From Pseudonocardia abyssalis (GTDB lineage Bacteria; Actinomycetota; Actinomycetes; Mycobacteriales; Pseudonocardiaceae), in NCBI RefSeq assembly GCF_019263705.2, contig NZ_JADQDK010000001.1, forward strand, positions 372,001 to 436,000: a stretch of 64,000 nucleotides of DNA. Direction: 5' to 3'. The notes under the pieces were generated by a model, which was given only the letters and a program-made list of their open reading frames with translations, had not been told where the DNA came from and did not search any database. A program made the translations under genes and the position numbers. Positions 34,043-40,502 of the stretch are shown one piece after another (the first letter of the stretch is position 1; each line of letters opens with the position of its first letter).

Positions 34043-34821
34043 GCCACCCTCACGGTGATCGGGCCGAGCCGGTCGAACTCGGCGCGGAAGACGTCGCCCG
34101 CGGTCATCGGGACGGCGGCGTGCAGCGCACCGGTCATGATCAGGTGGCCGGGTTCCAGTGCCACGCCGTTCTCGCCGAGCACGTTGGCCAGCCAGGCGAC
34201 GACGGCGACCGGGTCGCCCAGCGCGGCCGCCCCGGCCCCGGTGTCGATCAGCTCGCCGTTGCGGGTGAGCGTCATGCCGATCAGGCGGGTGTCGATGCCG
34301 TCCAGCGGCACGATCCGGCTCGACGTGGCCATGGCGCCGTTGGAGGCGAGGTCGGCGACGGTGTCGGCCAGCTTGATCCGCCAGTCGGCGATCCGGGAGT
34401 CGACGATCTCCATCGCCGCGACGGCGCCCGCGATCGCCGCGTGCGCCTGGGTGAGCGTCACGCCCGGACCCTGCAGCCGCTCGCCGAGCACGAACACGAT
34501 CTCGGCCTCGATCTTGGGCGCGATGAAGCGGTCGAGCGGGATCGTGTCGCCGTCGCGGTAGACCGTGGAGGCGAGGACGGGGCCGTGGTCGGGGGAGTCG
34601 ACGCCCACCATCTTCTGCATCGGCTTGCTGGTCAGGCCGACCTTGTGGCCGATGATCCGGTCGCCGTCGGCGAGCAGCAGCTCGATCAGCTCGCGCTGCA
34701 CCGCGTAGCCGTCGGCCATCCCGAGGGTCGGGTCCTCGTCGGTGAAGGGCGGGATGGGTACGCGGGTGCGGCGGGCGTCGTAGAGCGCCCGGGCCTTCGC
34801 CGGTGCGTCGGTCACGGGCAT
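34039..34821 (-). CDS. 2-oxopent-4-enoate hydratase
   Basis: A 260-residue DmpE/MhpD/XylJ-type hydratase that adds water to 2-oxopent-4-enoate, giving 4-hydroxy-2-oxovalerate, the aldolase substrate. Family segments are IGHKVGLTSKPMQKMVGV, KIEAEIVFVLGERL, MEIVDSRIADWRIKL and HLIMTGALHAAVP. It is the first gene of a minus-strand unit with the decarboxylase. The perfect operator at 34888-34908 lies 66 bases upstream. Conversion to pyruvate and acetyl-CoA is completed by the genes at 2.9-4.8 kb. Confidence 0.9.
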   Translation of the reverse strand: MPVTDAPAKARALYDARRTRVPIPPFTDEDPTLGMADGYAVQRELIELLLADGDRIIGHKVGLTSKPMQKMVGVDSPDHGPVLASTVYRDGDTIPLDRFIAPKIEAEIVFVLGERLQGPGVTLTQAHAAIAGAVAAMEIVDSRIADWRIKLADTVADLASNGAMATSSRIVPLDGIDTRLIGMTLTRNGELIDTGAGAAALGDPVAVVAWLANVLGENGVALEPGHLIMTGALHAAVPMTAGDVFRAEFDRLGPITVRVA

Positions 34822-34887
34822 GTGGTGCTCCCAGTCGTCGGTGTCCGGATCTGATCGTGTCGGGATGCGGTCGGCGGGTCACGGGGC

Positions 34888-34908
34888 GCGTTCCGCCCAC
34901 CGGAACGC
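34888..34908. promoter_or_regulatory. perfect palindromic operator GCGTTCCG-N5-CGGAACGC
   Basis: Both 8-base arms are exact reverse complements around CCCAC. It sits between the IclR 2 stop and the hydratase start on the same strand. It is the best copy of the site shared by the catabolic operons and defines the consensus. Confidence 0.7.
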
Positions 34909-34909
34909 C

Positions 34910-35698
34910 TCACGCCTCCCGACCTCTCGTCGTGAGCTCGGGGTTCCAGCCGAGCCGCCGGCTCACCGCTTCCCCGGCTTCCACCAGTGCCCGCGCGAAG
35001 CGCCGCCGGGGCACCGCGCCGAAGCGGGCCACGGGGGCGCCGATGCTGATCGCGGCCACGACGTCGCCGTGGATGTCGTGGATCGGGGCGGCGATGCTGG
35101 CGACGCCGATCTCGCGCTCGTTGACCGCCTCCGCCCAGCCCCGCGCGCGCACGGTCGCGAGCTCGCCGCGCAGCGCGTCCGGCTCGACGATCGTGTGGGC
35201 CGTCAGGCGGGTCAGCGGGCGGGTCAGGAAGGCCTCGCGGTCGGGCTCCGGGCAGTGCGCCAGCAGCACCTTGCCGCTGGACGTGCAGTGCGCGGGCACC
35301 CGCCGTCCGGTCTCGGTGAACAGGCGCAGCGAATGCGCGCTCTCCAGCCGGTCGACGTAGACGACCTCGTCGCCGTCGAGCACCCCGATCTGCGACGACT
35401 CGCCGGTCTGTTCCCGCAGGTGCGCGAGCACGGGCCCGGCGGCGGCGTGCAGGTCGAGGTGCACCTTGACCGCCTCGCCCAGCTCGAACATGACGATGCC
35501 GAGCCGGTAGCCGCCGGTGCGGGGGTCCTGCTCGACGAGGCCCTCGGCGAGGAGCGTGGTGAGCAGGCGGTGGACGTTGGACTTGCCGAGGTCGAGCCGG
35601 CGCGCCAGCTCGGAGACCCCGATCGACTCCTCCCGGCTCAGGAACGCCTTGAGCAGCCGGGCGGCGTTGCGGACGGTGGACAGGGTCGCGTCGGTCAC
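34910..35698 (-). CDS. IclR-family transcriptional regulator (2)
   Basis: A 262-residue IclR protein from a GTG start at 35698, chosen because VRNAARLLKAF homology begins right after it and a longer frame has none. Helix-turn-helix is GVSELARRLDLGKSNVHRLL; the effector domain includes GRRVPAHCTSSGKVLLAHCP. It is nearly collinear with IclR 1 and lies between the hydratase and ring-cleavage operons. Being two bases from the perfect operator, it is the leading candidate for the factor that binds it. The effector could be the substrate or a ring-cleavage product. Confidence 0.92.
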   Translation of the reverse strand: MTDATLSTVRNAARLLKAFLSREESIGVSELARRLDLGKSNVHRLLTTLLAEGLVEQDPRTGGYRLGIVMFELGEAVKVHLDLHAAAGPVLAHLREQTGESSQIGVLDGDEVVYVDRLESAHSLRLFTETGRRVPAHCTSSGKVLLAHCPEPDREAFLTRPLTRLTAHTIVEPDALRGELATVRARGWAEAVNEREIGVASIAAPIHDIHGDVVAAISIGAPVARFGAVPRRRFARALVEAGEAVSRRLGWNPELTTRGREA

Positions 35699-35701
35699 CG
35701 C

Positions 35702-35812
35702 CCCACCCCGCGAGTTTTCCCCCGGTGCCCGCCGAGTTGGCCGATGACGTACGCCGCCGCGAGCACGAACGGCCAAGACTCCGTACGTGATCGGCAAACT
35801 CGCGGGGGTGGG
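35702..35812. repeat. imperfect inverted repeat filling the gap 35699-35822
   Basis: Outer arms 35702-35717 and 35796-35812 match except for one extra G. Inner arms 35736-35753 and 35782-35799 (CGTACG, GATCGGCAAAC cores) match at 15 of 18. It leaves no room for a gene. Related words occur near 952-1000, so it may belong to a dispersed family. Confidence 0.6.
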
Positions 35813-35822
35813 AGGAACGGGG

Positions 35823-36521
35823 TCATGTGGGAGGGGCCTTCGGGGTCCAGTCCTTGCGACCGCCGACCGACTCCAGGAGTGCCCTGCGGATCGCGTCCGG
35901 GTCGGGCCGGGCGGCGTCGGCCGCCGCCGCGACCCCGGCGTTGTGCGGGGCGATGGCCTTCGCGAGCAGTGCCTGGGCGCGGGGCAGGCCCGCGGACGCG
36001 GCACCCACCAGCTCGTCGACGAGGCCCTCCCGGCCGCGCACCCGCGCCCGGATGGCCTCGAAGTCCCGTGCCGCCGACGAGTGCTGCGCGGCGAGCCCGG
36101 AGCCGACGTGCCCGGCGTGGTGCCCGGTGAGCCCGGAACCGGGCTGGGCCACCACGTGGTAGACGACGGTCGTCAGTCCGAGAGCGTGCTTGACCTCGGC
36201 GTACGCCGGCTCCTCCCGCTCGTCGACGAGCCCGAGCGACGGCACGACGACGGGGTCGTAGAAGCGCAGCGACCAGTCGAGGCCCGGGAGCTCACCGGGC
36301 AGGGACACCTCCTGGCCGCGCAGCGGGCCCAACGCCTCGCGGGTGGCGATCAGGTGCAGGTTGCGGGCCCCGACGGCGGCGACGGTCAGCGGCCCGGACC
36401 CGAACAGCGGCATCCGCCCCCGCACGGCGGGCGCGAACGTGTCGGCCTGCGCCAGGTACGCGCGGTGCAGCGCCGTGACGTACTCGGCCACGGCCGAGCG
36501 CATGTCCAGGGGATCCGTCAC
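35823..36521 (-). CDS. hypothetical protein divergent from ring-cleavage operon
   Basis: A 232-residue soluble protein with no family I recognise. It opens MTDPLDMRSAVAEYVTALHRAY and has a His-rich middle (TTVVYHVVAQPGSG, GHHAGHVGSG) and an alpha-helical, Ala-rich C-terminus. There is no signal peptide or membrane helix. The operator at 36530-36550 lies only eight bases upstream of its ATG, so it should be co-regulated with the divergent extradiol dioxygenases. A role in the same pathway, enzymatic or as metal-dependent helper, is inferred only from position. Confidence 0.72.
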   Translation of the reverse strand: MTDPLDMRSAVAEYVTALHRAYLAQADTFAPAVRGRMPLFGSGPLTVAAVGARNLHLIATREALGPLRGQEVSLPGELPGLDWSLRFYDPVVVPSLGLVDEREEPAYAEVKHALGLTTVVYHVVAQPGSGLTGHHAGHVGSGLAAQHSSAARDFEAIRARVRGREGLVDELVGAASAGLPRAQALLAKAIAPHNAGVAAAADAARPDPDAIRRALLESVGGRKDWTPKAPPT

Positions 36522-36529
36522 GACCGCCT

Positions 36530-36571
36530 CCGTTCTGATATGCGGAACGCACTGTCTTCCTTGCGGAACGC
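36530..36571. promoter_or_regulatory. operator CCGTTCTG-N5-CGGAACGC plus extra half-site
   Basis: The palindrome at 36530-36550 matches consensus at 14 of 16 arm positions, with a second CGGAACGC at 36564-36571, 21 bases (two turns) from the first. It lies between the divergent hypothetical gene and the extradiol dioxygenase gene, 85 bases before the latter. Confidence 0.6.
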
Positions 36572-36635
36572 TATTCGGGCTAGCGTCGGGGCGTCAAGGG
36601 AACCGGGAGCTCGCCGGACACAGGGAGCACACAGC

Positions 36636-37565
36636 ATGGGCATCCTCCGCCTCGCCCACATCGACGTCCGTACGCCGGACCTCGATCTCGCCACCGCCTA
36701 CTACACCGAGGTCATGGGCCTGCAGCAGGTCCAGCGCAGTGTCGACCCCGAGCTGGGCGACACCGTGTACTTCAAGTGCTGGGACGAGGAGGACCACCAC
36801 TCGTTGCGCATGCGCTACAACCCGCGCACCGGGATGGACTCGTTCACCTTCCGCGTCGAGGCCGAGGACGACCTCCACGACTTCGAGAAGAAGCTCGCGA
36901 ACTACGGCTGCCAGGTCTCGCGCGTCTCCAAGGGGGAGGCGGTCGGGCAGGGCGAGTCGATCCGGTTCGAGGTGCCCTCGGGCCAGATCATGGAACTGGT
37001 CTGGGACGTCGAGAAGACCGGCAACATGCTCGGCAAGCACAACCCGCCCCCGGTGCCGCCGCCGGACCTGCCCGGCATCGCCCCACCCCGGATGGACCAC
37101 ATGCTGGTCAACGCCGAGGAGGTGGGGGAGTCCGCGCGCTTCTTCCAGGAGGTCCTGGGCCTGCGCCTCACCGAGCAGGTGCTCGACGGCAACGGTCACC
37201 AGCTCGGCGTCTGGCTCGCCGGACGCACGAACTCGCCGCACGACATCGCGATCGTCAACGGCCCGAACGGCGCACTGCACCACTGGGCGTACTGGCTCGA
37301 CGACTGGGACCACATCCGCAAGGCCGCCGACACGCTCGCCTACAACGGCGTGCAGATCGACCAGGGCCCCACGCGGCACGGCGTCACGCGGGGCAACACC
37401 ATCTACTTCTTCGACCCGCTGGGCATCCGCAACGAGGTGTTCACCGGCGGGTACTGGGTCGATCCCGACCAGGAGATCATCACCTGGACCGAGCAGGAGT
37501 TCGGGAAGGGCCTCTTCTACTACGAGAACCTCATCAGCCAGCGCTTCCTGAGGATGCACACATGA
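36636..37565 (+). CDS. extradiol ring-cleavage dioxygenase, catechol 2,3-dioxygenase type (copy 1)
   Basis: A 309-residue two-domain VOC-fold dioxygenase. The metal ligands are H155, H216 and E267; their spacing (61 and 51 residues) is exactly that of XylE H153/H214/E265. Near the active site are the second-shell residues H202, H249 and Tyr in GVTRGNTIYFFDP. It cleaves catechols next to the hydroxyls using Fe(II) and O2, giving 2-hydroxymuconate semialdehydes. It is followed by a paralogue in ATGA overlap. The two-site operator lies upstream. Ring substituent preference is not predictable. Confidence 0.94.
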   Translation: MGILRLAHIDVRTPDLDLATAYYTEVMGLQQVQRSVDPELGDTVYFKCWDEEDHHSLRMRYNPRTGMDSFTFRVEAEDDLHDFEKKLANYGCQVSRVSKGEAVGQGESIRFEVPSGQIMELVWDVEKTGNMLGKHNPPPVPPPDLPGIAPPRMDHMLVNAEEVGESARFFQEVLGLRLTEQVLDGNGHQLGVWLAGRTNSPHDIAIVNGPNGALHHWAYWLDDWDHIRKAADTLAYNGVQIDQGPTRHGVTRGNTIYFFDPLGIRNEVFTGGYWVDPDQEIITWTEQEFGKGLFYYENLISQRFLRMHT

Positions 37566-38491
37566 GCGATCGGATCCTTCGCCTCCAGCACGTCGAGATC
37601 CGGGTCCCCGATCTCGAGCTGTGCACCGCCTACTACACCGAGGTGCTCGGCCTCATCGAGACCGCGCGCGACGTCAAGGACGGCGTCGACCGGGTGTTCC
37701 TCAAGTGCTGGGACGAGCACGAGCACCACTCGGTCGTCCTGCGCCAGGCCCCGACCTACGGTCTCGACCACATGTCGTTCAAGGTCGCGGAACAGGGCGA
37801 CCTCGACTACTTCACCGACAAGCTGCAGGCCGTCAGCGTGCCGGTGAAGCGCTACGCCGCCCGCGAACTGGGCCCGGGCTGGGGCGAGGCGATCCGCTTC
37901 GAGAGCCCGTCGGGGCACCTCGTCGAGCTGGTGCACGGCATGGAGCGCCTCGGCAACATGCTGCCGCGGACGAACCCGCCGCCCCGCCCGGAGAACATGG
38001 TCGGGATCGCGCCGCCGCGGCTGGACCACGTGTTCGTCATGGCCGAGGACGTCGAGGCGTTCTCCGCGTTCTTCATCGACGTGCTGGAGTTCCGGCTCAC
38101 CGAGCAGATCGTGGCCAACGACGGGCACCAGTTGGCGGCGTTCCTGGAGCGCAGCCACACCCCGCACGACATCGCGGTGATCACCGGCCCGAACGGGGCG
38201 CTGCACCACTTCGCGTTCTGGGTCGACGAGTGGAACGCCATCCGCGACGCCGCCGACACACTCGCCTACCACGGTGTCGACATCGACGTGGCCCCCACGC
38301 GCCACGGCGTCACGCGCGGCTACACCACCTACTTCTTCGACCCCGTCGGCAACCGCAACGAGCTGTTCACCGGCGGCTACTGGGTCGACCCCGACTTCGA
38401 GCCGATCACGTGGACGGAGGAAGAGATGGGACGCGCCATCTTCTACTACCACCGCCAGGTCAACGAGCGGTTCTTCACGGTGCACTCATGA
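37562..38491 (+). CDS. extradiol ring-cleavage dioxygenase, catechol 2,3-dioxygenase type (copy 2)
   Basis: A second 309-residue dioxygenase with ligands H156, H216 and E267. The C-terminal domains of the two copies are very similar (NGALHH, AADTLAY, PTRHGVTRG, FTGGYWVDPD); the N-terminal domains differ more (DRVFLKCWDEHEHHS against DTVYFKCWDEEDHHS). The pair arose by tandem duplication. They may form a heteromer or handle differently substituted catechols. It overlaps the histidine phosphatase gene by four bases, giving a three-gene coupled unit. Confidence 0.94.
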   Translation: MSDRILRLQHVEIRVPDLELCTAYYTEVLGLIETARDVKDGVDRVFLKCWDEHEHHSVVLRQAPTYGLDHMSFKVAEQGDLDYFTDKLQAVSVPVKRYAARELGPGWGEAIRFESPSGHLVELVHGMERLGNMLPRTNPPPRPENMVGIAPPRLDHVFVMAEDVEAFSAFFIDVLEFRLTEQIVANDGHQLAAFLERSHTPHDIAVITGPNGALHHFAFWVDEWNAIRDAADTLAYHGVDIDVAPTRHGVTRGYTTYFFDPVGNRNELFTGGYWVDPDFEPITWTEEEMGRAIFYYHRQVNERFFTVHS

Positions 38492-39540
38492 CCGACCCCC
38501 GCAGGCTCGACCGGTACGAGGCGCCCAACTACCTCGCCAAGTACCGCGACCGGCAGAACGCGACGCCGGCGGCGAACGGCGCCCGCAACGGCAACGGGGC
38601 GGGCAACGGTTCCACCACCGTCGACGACACCCCGCTCTACCTGCGCCGGTTCCGAGAGCGCGGGGCCACCGCGGCCCCGCCCGCGCCGTCCGTCGAGTTC
38701 GAGGGTGCGACGTTCACCCCCGCGCTGGCCGAGGCCACCCGCGGCAAGGAGATCGCGGCGCCGCCGGAGCGGCGGGCGAGCGAGAAGTTCGTCTGCGAGA
38801 TCTCGATCATCCGCCACGGCATCACGCAGGGGTACTCCACCGACGCCGGCCTGACGCCGATGGGCGGCTGGCAGGCCCACCGCCGCGGCCACGAGCTGGC
38901 CCGGCGCTGGGACTCCGGCGACACGGTGCGCCTGGTGCACGCCGACACCAACCGCGCCCGGCAGACCGCGATCCAGCTCTACAACGGGGCGCAGGACGGC
39001 ATGGCGATGTGGGGCAAGGAGATCACCCTCACCGAGCCCACGCCGATCCCCGAGCTGCGCAACTTCGGCGTCTGGACCCCGGACGGCCTGCGCGACGTCA
39101 CGTCGGCGTTCCGGCAGTACCAGTCGACGATGGAGAAGCTGGAGCGGATGGCCGCGGGCGACCGGCCGCGCTGGCTCGTCGAGATCGACCGGTTCTACCG
39201 GGTGCAGCTCGGCGGCGGCGACCCGATCCAGACCTGGCTGACGATCCCGCTGATGTACTTCGAGCCGCCCGCGCTGTGCGTGCGCCGGTTCTGGCGCGGG
39301 TTCCACCGGCTCATCGCCGAGAATCCGGGCGACCAGCGGATCCTCGCCGCGACCCACTCCGGCCCGATGCGCGCGTTCGCCACCTGGGCGCACGGCTACG
39401 ACCCCGGCGAGCCGCTCAACACCGAGGAGATCCGGGTGAAGCTGCGGGAGGGCGGCAAGACCGCGTTCGTGTCCTACCGCAACCGGGTCACCGAGGTGAA
39501 CGTGCCGCCGCCGGACGAGTTCCCGCAGTGGGAGTCGTGA
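38488..39540 (+). CDS. histidine-phosphatase-superfamily protein coupled to ring-cleavage genes
   Basis: A 350-residue protein with a phosphoglycerate-mutase-like core: RHG motif with R109 and H110 in IIRHGITQG, and the second His H290 in ATHSGPMR. The first 100 residues are Asn/Gly/Ala-rich and mostly disordered, beginning RRLDRYEAPNYLAKYRDR, with a like motif PLYLRRFRERG further on. Length exceeds simple phosphatases (about 200). ATGA coupling to an extradiol dioxygenase is unexpected for housekeeping phosphatases. It may hydrolyse an aryl phosphate or other phosphorylated pathway intermediate made by the phosphotransferase at 25-28 kb. The substrate is inferred. Confidence 0.85.
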   Translation: MTDPRRLDRYEAPNYLAKYRDRQNATPAANGARNGNGAGNGSTTVDDTPLYLRRFRERGATAAPPAPSVEFEGATFTPALAEATRGKEIAAPPERRASEKFVCEISIIRHGITQGYSTDAGLTPMGGWQAHRRGHELARRWDSGDTVRLVHADTNRARQTAIQLYNGAQDGMAMWGKEITLTEPTPIPELRNFGVWTPDGLRDVTSAFRQYQSTMEKLERMAAGDRPRWLVEIDRFYRVQLGGGDPIQTWLTIPLMYFEPPALCVRRFWRGFHRLIAENPGDQRILAATHSGPMRAFATWAHGYDPGEPLNTEEIRVKLREGGKTAFVSYRNRVTEVNVPPPDEFPQWES

Positions 39541-39570
39541 CAGTGGGAGTCGTGACAGTGGGAATCATGA
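39526..39570 (+). repeat. three 15-base copies of a gene end, each with its own stop
   Basis: CAGTGGGAGTCGTGA occurs twice and CAGTGGGAATCATGA once, head to tail. Each reads Gln-Trp-Glu-Ser-stop in the phosphatase frame; the third copy differs only at synonymous positions in the four codons. The gene ends in the first copy. Confidence 0.9.
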
Positions 39571-39591
39571 CTGTCGGGGAGTCCTGAGCCC

Positions 39592-40446
39592 ATGACGATC
39601 ATGGATCGCGACGAGGCGATCCTGGACCCGGCCCTGCTCGCGCCCGACGTCCCGGTGCTGGAGCCCGACACCGAGGCCGTCGGCGACGGCCCGCTGCGCT
39701 CGGTCTCCATCGCGATGGCCGTGCTCGGCTGCTTCGAGCGGGAGCCCGAGCTCGGCGCCACCCGTGTGGCCGCCGAGCTGGGCGTCGCGAAGAGCACGGC
39801 GTCGCGGATGCTGTCCGCGCTGGCGGCGTCGGGGATGCTGGAGCGCTCGCGCAGCGGCCGCTACCGGCTGGGCCTGCGGCTGTTCGAGATCGGGCAGCTC
39901 GCCGTCGACCGGCTGATGCTGCGTGAGCTGGCGCTGCCGGTGCTCGGCGAGCTGCGCGAGGTGCTGCGGGAGACCGCGCAGCTCGCCGTGCCCGTCGGCG
40001 CCGACGTGCTGTTCGTCGACCGGTTGGAGCACAGCGGCGCGGGCACGATGTTCCACACCGAGCTCTACCGCCGCGGGCCGGGCCACTCGTCCAGCTCGGC
40101 GAAGGCGATCGCGGCGTACAACCCGTCGATGGCGCGGGCGATCCTGGAGCGCGGGTTCGTGCGGCGTACGCCGTTCACGATCGTCGACCCGAACCGGTAC
40201 CGGCAGGTCCTGCGCCAGGTCCACATCGACGGCTTCGCGGCCTCCCGCGAGGAGCACACGATGGGCATGTCGTCGGTCGCGGCGCCGATCGTGCTGCGCC
40301 GCGGCGAGCGGACGGTCGCGGTCGCGGCCATCTCCGTGGTCGGCGGGACCTCGCGCGTGCTCGGAGCGCGGAAGGTCGCGGTCGTGCAGAGTGTCCGCAG
40401 GGCTGCGGCGTCGGTGTCCGCGGCGCTGGAGCGGTCCCAGGAGTAG
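39592..40446 (+). CDS. IclR-family transcriptional regulator (3)
   Basis: A 284-residue IclR protein with an extra 35-residue N-terminal tail. Helix-turn-helix is GATRVAAELGVAKSTASRMLSAL; the effector domain contains GPGHSSSSAKAIAAYNP and EEHTMGMSSVAAPI. It differs from IclR 1 and 2, which are close to each other. It lies 51 bases after the phosphatase and 56 before the ketoacid oxidoreductase, all on one strand, so it most likely controls the latter. A hairpin follows its stop. Confidence 0.92.
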   Translation: MTIMDRDEAILDPALLAPDVPVLEPDTEAVGDGPLRSVSIAMAVLGCFEREPELGATRVAAELGVAKSTASRMLSALAASGMLERSRSGRYRLGLRLFEIGQLAVDRLMLRELALPVLGELREVLRETAQLAVPVGADVLFVDRLEHSGAGTMFHTELYRRGPGHSSSSAKAIAAYNPSMARAILERGFVRRTPFTIVDPNRYRQVLRQVHIDGFAASREEHTMGMSSVAAPIVLRRGERTVAVAAISVVGGTSRVLGARKVAVVQSVRRAAASVSAALERSQE

Positions 40447-40448
40447 GC

Positions 40449-40488
40449 CGTGCGCGGAAACCTCGGCCCCGGCCCCTTTCCGCGCACG
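40449..40488. terminator. perfect 12-base hairpin with CGTGCGCGGAAA arms
   Basis: CGTGCGCGGAAA and TTTCCGCGCACG flank a 16-base GC-rich loop, two bases after the IclR 3 stop and 14 before the next ATG. The arm sequence is the same as in the hairpin at 33253-33294. Confidence 0.65.
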
Positions 40489-40502
40489 ACGAGAGGAACA
40501 CC

